Assembly: GCA_963170125.1 (NCBI GenBank)
Contig: CAUJFI010000052.1
Coordinates: 1-64,000 of the forward strand
Length of the DNA stretch: 64,000 bases
Origin: Deinococcota bacterium
GTDB taxonomy: Bacteria; Deinococcota; Deinococci; Deinococcales; Trueperaceae
Direction: 5' to 3'
The notes under the pieces were generated by a model. The model was not told where the DNA came from. It ran no database searches and worked only from the letters and a program-made list of their open reading frames with translations. A program made the translations under genes and the position numbers. Position 1 is the stretch's first letter. Every line of letters starts with the position of its first letter. Of the stretch, positions 1 through 9,755 are shown one piece after another.

Positions 1-1059
1 CCAGCCGTAGAGCGCAGGGTCGGCGTCGAACGGCTCCTCCGGGTCCTGGGACGTCTCGAGGATGGCGAAGCTGCCCTCCGCGCCGGTGGAGTAGGTGACC
101 GTCGCGCTCAAGGCCCCGGCGCGCCCTTGGAGCGCCGTGACCTGCGCCGGCAGGCGATGGCGTTTCGTGACCTTGCCCGTCCTGGCGTCGACCTTGAGCA
201 CGTGGTTGCCATGCCCGACGTAGACGTCTACCCCTGATTGGACCAGGCCGGCCGTCTCGCCCGAGCCGCCGGGGAAACTCAGCCGCCAGACGACCTCCTC
301 GCCCTGTACCCCTTGCACCTCGCCGCCTGCGAGCCGCGCCGTCGGGTACGTCTGGATCGGGACCTGCTGAGGCTCGGTCGCGGCGGGTGGGGTCTGCGTC
401 TGCCCGGTCGGTGCCTCTGGTTGGACGGGCTGCGTGGTCGCGCTCGGCTGGCCCTCCGCCCGCTCAGGCGTCTCGGCGTCCGTCTCGGGGGCGGTCGTTC
501 CCGGTGCCGGGGCCTCCGGTGCGGCGCCAGCGGTGGTCGGCTCCTCGACGCCTCGCCCGGCGGTGTCGTCCGCGGCGGCAGGCGGCGTGGCGCCAGCTCC
601 CGCTGGCTCCTGGTCCGCGGCGGCGGGCGCCGGACCGGACCCGCGCACGCTCACCGTGAACGCCGCGTGTATGTCTTGGCCGTCGATGCTGACCCCGTGA
701 TCGCCCGGTTCCGTGAGCACGGTCGCGAAGCGGATGGAGCCGTTGCGGTCGGCCTGCACGAGGCTGACGGTCGCCGCGCCCCCGACTGGGCCGACGGCGA
801 TACGGTAGTCGCCTCCCGGCGTCAGGCGATCGCCGCTCACCTCGAGCGTCTGGCCGACCTCGAGGTCGTACGCGCCGAGGCCGACCACCGGCGCGACCTG
901 CGCGAAGGCGAGGCCGAGGGCCATGACCGCGGCGGCCGTGACCGCCAGGAGCGCGCCGACCCGCCGTCGGCGCGCGGGGGACGGCGACGGCGACTTGCCG
1001 GCGCGCGCGCCGCGAGCGCGCGCGCCGACGCGGTTCGATACGGCGCTAGGTCTGGACAT
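1..1059 (-). CDS. Secreted/anchored protein with propeller-like repeat, 3' end outside window
   Basis: An open frame of 353 codons runs from an ATG at 1059 to the left edge without a stop, so the C-terminus is missing. The N-terminus is Arg-rich with a hydrophobic segment at about residues 35-54 ending in AFAQ, which fits a Sec signal peptide or signal anchor. Residues 60-140 look like a small beta-sandwich domain. A Pro/Glu/Thr/Ala-rich low-complexity linker follows to about 240. A segment near 285-310 (YVGHGNHVLKVDARTGKV) resembles a PQQ/YncE-type beta-propeller blade. A -10 hexamer TAATGT (1067-1072) lies 7 nt before the ATG, so the gene is probably leaderless. It diverges from ddrA. The specific function is not recognised; an extracytoplasmic binding or sensor protein is the most I can infer. 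Confidence 0.72.
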   Translation of the reverse strand, partial: MSRPSAVSNRVGARARGARAGKSPSPSPARRRRVGALLAVTAAAVMALGLAFAQVAPVVGLGAYDLEVGQTLEVSGDRLTPGGDYRIAVGPVGGAATVSLVQADRNGSIRFATVLTEPGDHGVSIDGQDIHAAFTVSVRGSGPAPAAADQEPAGAGATPPAAADDTAGRGVEEPTTAGAAPEAPAPGTTAPETDAETPERAEGQPSATTQPVQPEAPTGQTQTPPAATEPQQVPIQTYPTARLAGGEVQGVQGEEVVWRLSFPGGSGETAGLVQSGVDVYVGHGNHVLKVDARTGKVTKRHRLPAQVTALQGRAGALSATVTYSTGAEGSFAILETSQDPEEPFDADPALYGW

Positions 1060-1161
1060 GGTCTCAACATTACCGCACCCCCGCAAGCCTCCCTCCGACC
1101 GGTGGCGTACGGGTGGCTTCTTTCGCGTCCTACGCGCTGTGGGCGTTGCTATAGTGCTGAG

Positions 1162-1926
1162 GTGCAGTCCGAGCTGAGCGCCAGACTCGCTCCGCCTCTC
1201 ACGTCCGACGCCTTGCGCTGGCATGTCGCCGAAATCGAGCCCGGTGGCGCGAGGGCGCGGCTGGAGCCCTACGCGGTGCGCGAGGCCGTGGTCGAGCGTC
1301 TCGACGTGGCCTGCGGCCCATGGGGCTGGTCGTTCACCCTCGACCCCCTGGGCGCGTCCGCGCTCGTCGCCAACCTCACCGTCGCCGGCGTCACGCGCTC
1401 CGACGTCGTCACGGCGCCCCTGGGCGCGGCGGCCGCGCCGCCAGGCGGTTGGCCGCCGGAAGGCCGCACGTTTGCGCGCTTGGGAGAGATCGCCCTGGCG
1501 CGTTGTGCTTCCCAGTTCGGCCTGCGGCTGCCATACGCCGATGAGGCTCCCGACTACTGGGTCGACTGCGACCCGGAGACTGGCGAGGCGCTGTTCGAGC
1601 CGGAGCCCGTGCCCGCCCCCGGCGCACGAGGCTCCAGCCGGGCACAGCCGACCGCGCACGTCGGCGTGGGGTCCGTCGTTGGGGCGGATGCGGACCCGGG
1701 CGCCGAGGGAACGGCGGAGCGGCAGACGCGGCAGGCCGCAGGCAACCCAAGCGGTCACGAGGTGATCGAGCGCCTCGTGGAGCGGCTCAACGAGGCAGGC
1801 CTCGGCAAGGATGCCGCCAAGCTCGTCGTTCGTTACGGCGGCTACGGGCGCACCCCGGAGGAGTCGCGCGAACTGTACGGGCAGCTGCGGGCCGTCCTCC
1901 TGCGACGGGAGGCGGAGCCGACATGA
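1162..1926 (+). CDS. ddrA: DdrA-like Rad52-family single-strand DNA end-protection protein
   Basis: The first 150 residues match the DdrA/Rad52-like core as I know it: a conserved start (LSARLAPPLTSDALRWH), VVERLDVACGPWGWSFTL, and RLGEIALARCASQFGL preceding a YWVDCD segment. In Deinococcus, DdrA binds 3' ends of single-stranded DNA and protects the genome during recovery from radiation or desiccation. The protein is 254 aa. A disordered Ala/Gly/Pro linker at about 150-195 separates the core from a charged helical C-terminal tail. The GTG at 1162 is chosen because the homology begins there and a -10 TATAGT (1150-1155) sits 6 nt upstream, a leaderless arrangement. The frame extends upstream to 238, but that part is antisense to the neighbouring gene and is not coding. 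No radiation-response palindrome is visible upstream. Confidence 0.82.
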   Translation: MQSELSARLAPPLTSDALRWHVAEIEPGGARARLEPYAVREAVVERLDVACGPWGWSFTLDPLGASALVANLTVAGVTRSDVVTAPLGAAAAPPGGWPPEGRTFARLGEIALARCASQFGLRLPYADEAPDYWVDCDPETGEALFEPEPVPAPGARGSSRAQPTAHVGVGSVVGADADPGAEGTAERQTRQAAGNPSGHEVIERLVERLNEAGLGKDAAKLVVRYGGYGRTPEESRELYGQLRAVLLRREAEPT

Positions 1927-1960
1927 GCGCGTGGGCGTCGGCGACGCGCGGGGCGGAAGC

Positions 1961-2725
1961 GTGATCAAGGTCATCGCTATCGGCGACGTGCACGGCCAGT
2001 GGCCGGAGCTCTGGCGCGTGCTGCGCGCCGCCTCCGCGGCCACCGCCACGCTCGAGCCGACGCAGGCCGTCATCGAGGGGCGCTACCGCGTCGTCTGCGT
2101 CGGCGATCTCGTGCACTACAAGGACGCTCGCGACTACGCCAACGCCGTGGGCGTCGAACCGTACGACCCGTCCGACCCCGACCACCTGCGCCGGGCGGCC
2201 AAGGCGCAGATCAGGGAGCTCTACCGCTTCAAGCGGTACGTCGACGAGAGCGAGGGCAACGTCTCGGTCATCATCGGCAACCACGACGAGGCCGCCTTCG
2301 ACCACCGCTACGAGCTCTCGACGCGTGGCGGGATGAGCCACGTGGAGTTCGACGCCACGAAGGGCGGCGTCGAACTGCCCGACGACCTGCGCGCGTGGTT
2401 CGCGGCCATGCCGCGCGAGGTCGTGTTCCACGGCGTGCAGTTCGCCCACGCCGGGCCGCTGCCGGGCATGCAGGTCTTCGACGACTTCTTCTATCACGAC
2501 CCCGACACGAAATCGTGGTGGTTCAACAAGCCGGAGCTCGTCAAGCATGCCGGGCACCGCTTCGGGGTGTACGGGCACACCGTCATGAAAGACGGTGTCT
2601 ACGTGGACAAGGAGAACGGCTTCGCCATGGTCGACGCCCTCGGCAAGCTTCAGTTCCTGGAACTGCTGCTCGACGACGACCGGCTCGACCTCAGCGTGAT
2701 AGCGCTGGCGGCCTCCCAACCCTGA
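1961..2725 (+). CDS. Calcineurin-like metallophosphoesterase
   Basis: A 254-aa protein with the complete motif set of the binuclear-metal phosphoesterase fold: GDVHG at residues 8-12, GDLVHY near 49, GNHDE near 107, a His in the QFAHAG segment, and a GHT motif close to the C-terminus. These residues ligate two metals and activate water. Family members include Ap4A hydrolases and PPP-type protein phosphatases; the substrate cannot be told from sequence. The GTG at 1961 puts the first motif at the usual distance from the N-terminus; another in-frame GTG lies at 1931. It starts 34 nt after ddrA on the same strand and may be cotranscribed with it. It converges on ftsE. Confidence 0.8.
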   Translation: MIKVIAIGDVHGQWPELWRVLRAASAATATLEPTQAVIEGRYRVVCVGDLVHYKDARDYANAVGVEPYDPSDPDHLRRAAKAQIRELYRFKRYVDESEGNVSVIIGNHDEAAFDHRYELSTRGGMSHVEFDATKGGVELPDDLRAWFAAMPREVVFHGVQFAHAGPLPGMQVFDDFFYHDPDTKSWWFNKPELVKHAGHRFGVYGHTVMKDGVYVDKENGFAMVDALGKLQFLELLLDDDRLDLSVIALAASQP

Positions 2726-2800
2726 CGCGCCCGTTACCTTGGCGGGCCTGGGCCCTCGCCCGGAACGGCGCCGAGTTCCGAGCGCGCGCCGGGGCGGGGC

Positions 2801-3481
2801 CTAGAGCGAGTAGCCGCCGCGAGTGTCGTCGCGGACGAGTTCGCCGTTACGCAGCACCAGTGTGCGGCGCTTGTAGCTGTCGACGAGGTCGCGGGCGTGC
2901 GTCGCGAGCAGGATGGTCGTGCCGCGCAGGTTGATGTCGTCGAGGAGCTCCATGATCTCGAGCGCGGTGTCCGGGTCGAGGTTGCCCGTCGGCTCGTCCG
3001 CCAGCAGGAGCGGGGCGTCTGTCACCATCGCCCTCGCGATGGCGACTCGCTGCTGCTCGCCGAGGCTCAGCTCGATCGGGTAGGCCTTGCGCTTGTGCGC
3101 CAGCCCTACCTGGCGGAGCACGGCCATGGCGCGCTGCTCGTGGTTGCCGCGCGCCGCGACGGCCCGCAGGGTGAACGTCAGGTTCTCGAAGGCGGACAGG
3201 TGGCCGAGCAGGCGGTGGTCCTGGAAGATCATGCCGATGTGGCGCCGCAACATGGGCAGACGCGAGTCAGGGACGCGTGCGACGTCCTGCCCGGCGACCG
3301 CGACGGTCCCCTCGGTGGCGACGATCCTGCGCAGCATGAGCGCGAGCATGGTCGACTTGCCGGCGCCGGAGTGGCCGGTCACGTAGACGAACTCGCCCTT
3401 GGCGATGTGGAAGTCGACGTCCTTGAGGGCGTGCGTGTGCGTGCGCGGGTAGGTCTTGGTGACGTGCCTGAACTCGACCAT
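2801..3481 (-). CDS. ftsE: Cell-division ABC ATPase FtsE
   Basis: A 226-aa ABC ATPase with Walker A GHSGAGKST (residues 36-44), signature LSLGEQQR, Walker B LLLADEPTG and the H-loop ATHARD. The opening (VEFRHVTKTYPRTHTHALKDV) and overall length are typical of FtsE, which with FtsX controls peptidoglycan hydrolases at the division site. The ABC signature reads LSLGE rather than LSGGE. The ATG at 3481 is chosen because family homology starts there; the frame is open 16 codons further. No ftsX is adjacent: downstream is the convergent phosphoesterase and upstream a nucleoside hydrolase. A lipoprotein-export (LolD) or MacB-type ATPase is a less likely reading. Confidence 0.86.
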   Translation of the reverse strand: MVEFRHVTKTYPRTHTHALKDVDFHIAKGEFVYVTGHSGAGKSTMLALMLRRIVATEGTVAVAGQDVARVPDSRLPMLRRHIGMIFQDHRLLGHLSAFENLTFTLRAVAARGNHEQRAMAVLRQVGLAHKRKAYPIELSLGEQQRVAIARAMVTDAPLLLADEPTGNLDPDTALEIMELLDDINLRGTTILLATHARDLVDSYKRRTLVLRNGELVRDDTRGGYSL

Positions 3482-3575
3482 GCCGGTGGAGACGGGCGCG
3501 GCGCCGCGGCCGCCAGGCGCGGGCCTCACGACGGCGCCCCGGGCGCGTTCCTGTCAGGCTCGGCGGGTCGGAGCC

Positions 3576-4502
3576 TCATAACGACGCCCCCAACGCGTCC
3601 ATCAGGACCTGGAAGGCGGCCTCGTCGTCGATGTTCGTCAACACCGTGGCGTTGGGTGGCAGCACACGAGGGCCAGTGCGTCTGTCGACGACGGTCATCC
3701 CGCGGGTGAACTCGCCGGCGCACTCCACCGCCACGTGCCGCGGTTCGGAAGCGAAGAGGTGCGGGTCGGTCACCGCGAGGACCGAGCAGGGGTCGTGCAG
3801 GGGCCCTTGCGCCGGGCCGCCGTACGAGCGGGCGTACGCCGCCGCGAAGTAGTCGAGCAGGTCGGCGCTGAAGAGCGCCGTCTGCGTGCCGAGCGCCCTG
3901 ATCTGCGCGATGCGCCCCCGGTCCATGACGAACTGGTGGGTCAGGTCGAGACCGGCGAGGACGACGTTGGCGCCCGCCTCCAGCACCACCTGCGCCGCCT
4001 CCGGGTCGGCCCAGACGTTGAACTCGGCGGCGGCCGTGACGTTGCCGGGGCCCCACGTGCCGCCCATGACGCTGATGCCGGCGAGGCGCTGGGCGAGACC
4101 CGGCTCGAGGAGCAGGGCGAGGGCGACGTTCGTGAGCGGGCCGACGGCCACGACCCACAGGCCGGCGTGCTTCTCGGCCGCGTCCAGGAGCGCCCGCACG
4201 GCGGGCACCTCGCTCGCTTTCCTCGTCAGGGTCGGGATTGCCGGACCGTCCAGGCCGGACTCGCCGTGGATGTACTCGGCGTGCTGCGCCGGTCGCACGA
4301 GGGGCTTGGCCGCGCCCCTGTGCACGGGCGTGGCGAGCCCCGCGACCTGGCAGGCCGTGAGGCCGTTGCGTTCCGTGAAGGCCAGGGGAGCGTTGCCGCT
4401 CACCACGCTGATGCCGATCAGGTCCGACCGCTGGGCCGCCAGGAAGATGGCGATGACGTCGTCGTGACCCGGGTCGCAGTCAAGCCAGATGGGTACGGGC
4501 AC
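3576..4502 (-). CDS. Inosine/uridine-preferring nucleoside hydrolase
   Basis: A 308-aa protein of the IUNH family, which cleaves the N-glycosidic bond of ribonucleosides for purine/pyrimidine salvage. The calcium-binding DCDPGHDD motif lies at residues 8-15. GPLTNVALAL, a WADPEAA segment and the late HDPCSV metal ligand follow in the family order. The GTG at 4502 is preferred over an ATG 14 codons upstream because a -10 TATCAT (4509-4514) sits 6 nt before it and overlaps the longer version. Salvage fits with the purine genes elsewhere in the window, but base preference cannot be told from sequence. Confidence 0.88.
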   Translation of the reverse strand: MPVPIWLDCDPGHDDVIAIFLAAQRSDLIGISVVSGNAPLAFTERNGLTACQVAGLATPVHRGAAKPLVRPAQHAEYIHGESGLDGPAIPTLTRKASEVPAVRALLDAAEKHAGLWVVAVGPLTNVALALLLEPGLAQRLAGISVMGGTWGPGNVTAAAEFNVWADPEAAQVVLEAGANVVLAGLDLTHQFVMDRGRIAQIRALGTQTALFSADLLDYFAAAYARSYGGPAQGPLHDPCSVLAVTDPHLFASEPRHVAVECAGEFTRGMTVVDRRTGPRVLPPNATVLTNIDDEAAFQVLMDALGASL

Positions 4503-4556
4503 CTGCGCATGATAACGCGGTGCAAAGCGAGCGACCCGGGTCACGACGCGCCGCCC

Positions 4557-7043
4557 CTAGTTCATCGCTTCCAGCTCGGCCTCGCTCGGCATGACCATGG
4601 CGGCCACCACGCGGTCGCCGTCGTCGAGCCGCATCACGGTGACGCCCTGCGTGGAGCGACCGTACGAGCTCACCTGCGCGACCGACGTGCGGATCAGGAT
4701 GCCGTTCTCCGAGAGCACGAACAGCTCCTCGCTGCCCAGGACGGGAGAGAGCGTGACCATGGCGCCAGTCCGGTCGGAGAGCCGGTGGCCGATGACGCCC
4801 TGACCGCCGCGGCCCTGTACGGGGTACTCGGCCAAGGACGTGCGCTTGCCGAGGCCGCTCTCCGTGACGCTGAGCAGCTCGGCCTGCTCCTTCTGGCCCT
4901 GCTGGATGACCGCGAGGCTGACGACGGCGTCGCCCCGCTTGAGGCGTATGCCGATGACGCCCTGGGTGGCCCTGCCCGTCTCGCGGGCGTCCTCCTCGGC
5001 GAAGCGGATGGCCTGGCCGTCGCGCGTGCCGAGCACCACGTCGGCGTTGCCGTCCGTGATGCGCACGGCCACGAGCTCGTCGCCGTCCAGCAGGTTGATG
5101 GCCACGAGGCCGGCGGCGTTGATGTTGCCGTACTCGCGGATGCGCGTGCGCTTCACGAGGCCGCCCTTGGTGGCGAAGACGAAGTGGCCGTCCTGGTCGA
5201 GGTCCTTGAGAGACAGGACCGTCTGGACGTTCTCGCCTTCTGCCAGCGGCAGGAGGTTGCGGATGTGGCCGCCGCGCGCCGCACGCTCGGCCTCGGGGAG
5301 GTCGTAGATCTTCTCGCGGTAGACGCGGCCGCGGTCGGTGAAGAAGAGGAGGTAGTCGTGGGTGCTGCCCACGAGGAGGATCGAGTTGACGTCGTCCTCC
5401 TTCGCCTTCTGCGCCGTCGAGCCGCGCCCGCCCCGCGCCTGGCTGCGGTAGCTCGTCAGGGCGGTGCGCTTGATGTAGCCGCCGCGCGTGAGCGTCACGG
5501 CGACGTTCTCCTCCGCGATGAGGTCCTCCTTGCCGATCTCGTCCGTGAGGTCCGTTATGAGCGTGCGGCGCGGGTCGGCGAACTGCTTCTTGACGTCCTG
5601 CAGCTCCTTGCGGATGACGCGCCAGAGCTCGGCCGCGTCGGTGAGGATGAGCTCGAGCCTCGCGATCTGCTCCTGCAGCTCGCGGTACTCCTCGTTGATC
5701 TTCTCGCGCTCGAGGCCCGTCAGGCGCTGCAGGCGCATGTCGAGCACGGCCTGCGCCTGCGGGTCGGAGAGCCCGAACTCGCGCATGAGCGCCGCCTTGG
5801 CCTCCGGCCCGTCCTTCGAGGCGCGGATGAGCGCGATGACGGCGTCGAGGTTGTCGAGGGCGATGAGGTAGCCCTCGAGGATGTGCGCCCGCTCACGCGC
5901 CCTGCGCAGCTCGAACTCCGAGCGGCGCCTCACGACGATGACGCGGTGGTCGAGGAAGTACCGCAGCATCTCCCTGAGCGAGAGGATGCGCGGCGAGTTG
6001 TCGACGATGACTACGTTGTTGACGGCGAAAGTCGTCTGGAGCTGCGTGAACTTGTAGAGCTGGTTGAGGACGAGCTCGCCCAGGGCGCCGCGCTTGAGCT
6101 CGAAGACGATGCGCATGCCGTGGCGATCGGACTCGTCACGGATGTTGCTGATGTCCTCGATCTTCTTGGCGCGCACGAGCTGCGCTACCGTCTGGATGAG
6201 CGACGTCTTGTTGACCTGGTAGGGGATCTCGGTGACCACGACGGCCGTGCGCTGGTTGTGGTCCTCGATGCGCGCCCGCCCGCGCACGCGGATGCTGCCG
6301 CGGCCCGTCTCGAACGCCTGCCTGATCCCGTCGCGGCCGATGATGCCGCCCGTGGGGAAGTCGGGGCCGTGGACGTGGCGCATCAGGCCGGAGGTGTCTA
6401 TCTCCGGCTCGTCGATCATGGCCACGAGCCCGTCGACGATCTCGCCCAGGTTGTGCGGCGCCATGTTGGTCGCCATGCCGACCGCGATGCCGGCGGCGCC
6501 GTTCACGAGCAGGTTCGGGACGGCCGACGGGAGCACCGTCGGCTCCTGGAGGGTGCCGTCGAAGTTGTCGCGGAAGTCGACGGTCTCCATGTCGATGTCC
6601 GCGAGGATGGCCTCGGCGACGCTCGTCATGCGCGCTTCCGTGTAGCGGTAGGCGGCCGGCGGGTCGCCGTCGATCGAGCCGAAGTTCCCCTGCCCGTCCA
6701 CGAGGCGGTAGCGCAGGTTCCAGTCCTGCGCCAGGCGCACCATGGCGTCGTAGATGGCCGAGTCGCCGTGCGGGTGGTACTTGCCGATGACCTCGCCCAC
6801 GACCCCGGCGCTCTTGATGTGCTTGCGGTTCGACGCCAGGCCCATCTGGTGCATCGCGAACAGGATGCGGCGCTGCACGGGCTTGAGGCCGTCGCGGACG
6901 TCGGGGAGCGCTCGCTCAACGATGACCGACATGGCGTAGTTGATGAAACTCGTCTTGATCTCGTCCGTGATCTGGACGGGGACGACTTGACCCTCGTTCA
7001 ACGCGACCTCCGATGCCGCTTGCTTGCCCCTGACGCGCGCCAC
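4557..7043 (-). CDS. gyrA: DNA gyrase subunit A
   Basis: An 828-aa type IIA topoisomerase A subunit. The catalytic tyrosine is Y134 in RYTEARM. The quinolone-determining stretch [10 protein letters not shown] has Ser95 and Asp99 at the positions of E. coli S83 and D87, the sensitive-type residues. The C-terminal pinwheel carries a GyrA box (QARGGRG) in the segment encoded near 5440, which marks it as gyrase rather than topoisomerase IV. The start is a GTG at 7043, about 100 nt downstream of the likely promoter -10 TAAACT (7151-7156), so unlike many neighbours it has a leader. It diverges from purB. A 1157-aa antisense frame across it is a shadow. Confidence 0.97.
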   Translation of the reverse strand: MARVRGKQAASEVALNEGQVVPVQITDEIKTSFINYAMSVIVERALPDVRDGLKPVQRRILFAMHQMGLASNRKHIKSAGVVGEVIGKYHPHGDSAIYDAMVRLAQDWNLRYRLVDGQGNFGSIDGDPPAAYRYTEARMTSVAEAILADIDMETVDFRDNFDGTLQEPTVLPSAVPNLLVNGAAGIAVGMATNMAPHNLGEIVDGLVAMIDEPEIDTSGLMRHVHGPDFPTGGIIGRDGIRQAFETGRGSIRVRGRARIEDHNQRTAVVVTEIPYQVNKTSLIQTVAQLVRAKKIEDISNIRDESDRHGMRIVFELKRGALGELVLNQLYKFTQLQTTFAVNNVVIVDNSPRILSLREMLRYFLDHRVIVVRRRSEFELRRARERAHILEGYLIALDNLDAVIALIRASKDGPEAKAALMREFGLSDPQAQAVLDMRLQRLTGLEREKINEEYRELQEQIARLELILTDAAELWRVIRKELQDVKKQFADPRRTLITDLTDEIGKEDLIAEENVAVTLTRGGYIKRTALTSYRSQARGGRGSTAQKAKEDDVNSILLVGSTHDYLLFFTDRGRVYREKIYDLPEAERAARGGHIRNLLPLAEGENVQTVLSLKDLDQDGHFVFATKGGLVKRTRIREYGNINAAGLVAINLLDGDELVAVRITDGNADVVLGTRDGQAIRFAEEDARETGRATQGVIGIRLKRGDAVVSLAVIQQGQKEQAELLSVTESGLGKRTSLAEYPVQGRGGQGVIGHRLSDRTGAMVTLSPVLGSEELFVLSENGILIRTSVAQVSSYGRSTQGVTVMRLDDGDRVVAAMVMPSEAELEAMN

Positions 7044-7150
7044 GCGTCCAGCCGACGTGCCGCGCCGCTACGCTCGCGCGGGCACACCACGCCCCGAGCC
7101 GTTCGCAAGGATGGGTCGTCGTGGAGAGCCGGCAGGCGGCCTGACAGGAG

Positions 7151-7211
7151 AGTTTACCATCCGGCACGCCCCCTGCCCGGTTCTAGCGTGAAGAACTCAG
7201 CGTGGTAGCTT
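7151..7211. promoter_or_regulatory. Divergent gyrA/purB promoter region
   Basis: Two -10 hexamers point away from each other. TAAACT on the minus strand at 7151-7156 would drive gyrA with a leader of about 100 nt. TAGCTT on the plus strand at 7206-7211 ends 7 nt before the purB ATG. No palindrome like the Deinococcus radiation/desiccation response motif is visible between the two genes. Confidence 0.5.
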
Positions 7212-7218
7212 GCCCGCG

Positions 7219-8523
7219 ATGATCGAACGGTATTCCACCCCAGACATGCAGCGCCTGTGGAGCGAGGCCGAGCGCTATCGCGCGTGGCTCGAGGTCGAGC
7301 TGGCCGCCACCGAGGCCTGGGAGCGGCTCGGGGAGGTGCCGGCCGGCACGACGGCCGAGCTGAGGCGCGCGGCGCAGGCGCGACCGCTCGACGAGGAGTT
7401 CGCTGTTCGCGTCGCGACCTTGGAGGCCCAGACGCGTCACGACATCGTCGCGTTCACCCGCGCGCTCACGGAGCGGCTCGGTGAGGCCGCGCGCTTCGTG
7501 CACTACGGCCTCACGAGCACCGATGTCGTCGACACGGCGCAGAACCTGGTCCTCGGCCGCGCCCTCGCCACCGTCCTCGCCGACCTCGCGACCGTCAGGG
7601 AGCGGCTCCTCGAGCTCGCGCAGCGTTACCGCCACACACCGTGCATCGGGCGTACCCACGGCATCCATGCGGAGCCGATGACGTTCGGCCTGAAGTTCCT
7701 CAACTTCGCCGCCGCCTTCGGGCGCGACGCGGAGCGCCTGCGCCGCGCCAAGGCCGGCATCGAGGTCGCCATGCTCTCCGGCTCCGTCGGCACCTACGCG
7801 CACGTGCCGCCGCAGGTCGAGGCGGCGGTCGCCTCCGCCCTCGGCCTCACGCCCGATCCGGTCACGAACCAGACGGTGGCGCGCGACCGGCACGCCGAGG
7901 TCATGGCGGCGCTCGCGATCCTCGGCACGAGCATCGAGCGCGTGGCCCTCGAGATCCGCCACCTTCAGCGCACCGAGGTCCGCGAGGCGCAGGAAGGGTT
8001 CGCCCGTGGCCAGACCGGCTCGTCGTCCATGCCGCACAAGAAGAACCCGATCGCCTCCGAGAACCTGACGGGTGTGGCCCGCGTCATGCGCGCCAACCTG
8101 CAGGCGGCCCTCGAGAACGTGGCGCTCTGGCACGAGCGCGACATCAGCCACTCCGCCGCGGAGCGCATCATCCTCCCCGACTCCACGACGCTGGCCGCGT
8201 ACGCCCTCAGGCGCCTGGCCTCCGTCCTAGCGGGCCTCGTCGTCTACCCGGAGCGGATGGGCGAGAACCTGGACGCGCTCAAGGGGCTCGTCTACTCGCA
8301 GCGCGTTCTGCACCTCCTCATCGAGGCCGGCATGAGCCGCGAGGCCGCCTACGGCCTCGTGCAGCGCGCGTCGCTGCGCTGCTGGGAGACCGGCGAGCAC
8401 CTGCGGGACCTGCTCGCCGTCGAGCCGGGGCTCCCCTTGAGTCCGGCCGAGCTGGCTGCCGCGTTCGACCCCGCCTGGTACCTGCGCTTCGTGGACCGAA
8501 TCTTCCAGGCGAACGGGCTGTAG
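7219..8523 (+). CDS. purB: Adenylosuccinate lyase
   Basis: A 434-aa member of the fumarase/aspartase superfamily that removes fumarate from SAICAR and adenylosuccinate in purine synthesis. The superfamily signature SSMPHKKNP is present at about residue 271. [14 protein letters not shown] and the [11 protein letters not shown] segment are typical PurB active-site regions. The ATG at 7219 is used because the -10 TAGCTT lies 7 nt upstream; an in-frame TTG three codons earlier would overlap the promoter. It is followed by the purC-purS fusion gene, giving a small purine cluster. Confidence 0.96.
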   Translation: MIERYSTPDMQRLWSEAERYRAWLEVELAATEAWERLGEVPAGTTAELRRAAQARPLDEEFAVRVATLEAQTRHDIVAFTRALTERLGEAARFVHYGLTSTDVVDTAQNLVLGRALATVLADLATVRERLLELAQRYRHTPCIGRTHGIHAEPMTFGLKFLNFAAAFGRDAERLRRAKAGIEVAMLSGSVGTYAHVPPQVEAAVASALGLTPDPVTNQTVARDRHAEVMAALAILGTSIERVALEIRHLQRTEVREAQEGFARGQTGSSSMPHKKNPIASENLTGVARVMRANLQAALENVALWHERDISHSAAERIILPDSTTLAAYALRRLASVLAGLVVYPERMGENLDALKGLVYSQRVLHLLIEAGMSREAAYGLVQRASLRCWETGEHLRDLLAVEPGLPLSPAELAAAFDPAWYLRFVDRIFQANGL

Positions 8524-8609
8524 CCCCGGACCAGCGGATTTGAGCACGTGGCGCTCGGCGAAGGCCGGCCGCGGGTCGGCGGCCCCGGTGCCCCTGCTAT
8601 CATCGGCCC

Positions 8610-9752
8610 GTGAGTGTCCAGAGGACCGAACTGCTGTACGAGGGCAAGGCCAAGAAGGTCTACGCGACAGCCGACCCTGAGCTGCACGTCATCGAGTACA
8701 AGGACGACGCCACGGCCTTCAACGCGCAGAAGCGCGGCAGCATCGCAGGCAAGGGCGAGGTGAACGCCGCCGTCGCCACGCGCATCTTCGAGTTCCTGGC
8801 GGAGGCCGGGGTGCCGACGCATCTGGAGGCGCTCCTGTCGCCGAGGGAGCAGCTCGTCAAGGCCGTGCGGATCGTGCCGCTCGAGGTCGTCGTGCGCAAC
8901 CGCGCGGCGGGCTCGTTCGCCAAGCGCTACGGCGTGCCGGAGGGCGGCGAGCTCGACCCCGTGGTCGTCGAGTGGTGCTTGAAAGACGACGCGCTCGGCG
9001 ACCCCATGCTGAACGACGCGGCCGCCGTGGCCCTCGGCATCGTCACGCCCGAGGAGCTCGAGACCCTGTTCGAGCTGACGGCGGAGGTCAACGACCTCCT
9101 CAAGCCGTTCTTCGCGGCTCGGGGGCTCGACCTCATCGACTTCAAGCTCGAGTTCGGCGTCGACCCGGACGGCGCCATCGTGCTGGCCGACGAGATCAGC
9201 CCCGACACGTGCCGGCTCTGGGACTCGGCGACTGGAGACAAGCTCGACAAGGACCGCTTCCGGCGCGACCTCGGCGGCGTCGAGGAGGCGTACCAGGAAG
9301 TGCGCGCTCGCGTGCTGACGCGTACCGAGCAGGACGCCGAGATCGTCAGGGAGCACGTCGCCGAGCGCGAGGCCTGGGAGCTGGGCGAGGCGCACGTTGG
9401 CCACTCGCATGGCGGCGCCAACGATCAGGACCATCAGCACCCGCACGCAGGCGCTGGCCGGCACACGAGTGCCGGCGCTAGGGGTGACGCCGGCGCGCGG
9501 ACCTTCAACGCGGTGGTCGACGTCATGCTGCGACGCTCGATCCTCGACCCGCAGGGCAGGGCGGTCGAGGCGACCGTTCGGCGCCTCGGGCACGGCAACG
9601 TGCGGGGCGTCAGGGTCGGCAAGCGCATCACCTTCGCCATCGACGGCGAGCTGGCCGAGGTAGAGGCCCAGGTCGCGGCGCTCGCCACCGACCTCCTGTC
9701 CAACCCGGTCATGGAGGACGTCCAGGTCGAGCTGGAGCCGGCGGCCGGCTGA
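8610..9752 (+). CDS. purC: SAICAR synthetase fused to PurS (PurC-PurS)
   Basis: A single 380-aa frame. Residues 1-236 are SAICAR synthetase: [44 protein letters not shown]. Residues 298-376 are a complete PurS, the small subunit of FGAM synthase ([37 protein letters not shown]). The linker, about 237-297, has seven His between residues 262 and 285. PurC and PurS are normally separate adjacent genes. The frame is continuous with no ATG or GTG just before the PurS domain, so I read it as a genuine fusion. A GTG start at 8610 has -10 TATCAT (8598-8603) 6 nt upstream. PurQ and PurL, the partners of PurS, are not in the window. Confidence 0.92.
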   Translation: MSVQRTELLYEGKAKKVYATADPELHVIEYKDDATAFNAQKRGSIAGKGEVNAAVATRIFEFLAEAGVPTHLEALLSPREQLVKAVRIVPLEVVVRNRAAGSFAKRYGVPEGGELDPVVVEWCLKDDALGDPMLNDAAAVALGIVTPEELETLFELTAEVNDLLKPFFAARGLDLIDFKLEFGVDPDGAIVLADEISPDTCRLWDSATGDKLDKDRFRRDLGGVEEAYQEVRARVLTRTEQDAEIVREHVAEREAWELGEAHVGHSHGGANDQDHQHPHAGAGRHTSAGARGDAGARTFNAVVDVMLRRSILDPQGRAVEATVRRLGHGNVRGVRVGKRITFAIDGELAEVEAQVAALATDLLSNPVMEDVQVELEPAAG

Positions 9753-9755
9753 ACT

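Noticed and set aside
238-1161. Upstream extension of the ddrA frame
   Set aside because: It is antisense to the divergent secreted-protein gene, low in complexity, and lies beyond the promoter at 1150-1155.
3735-7208. A 1157-codon plus-strand frame opposite gyrA
   Set aside because: It is wholly antisense to well-conserved genes, rich in Arg/Val/Glu/Asp/His repeats expected of a high-GC shadow, and has no recognisable domain.
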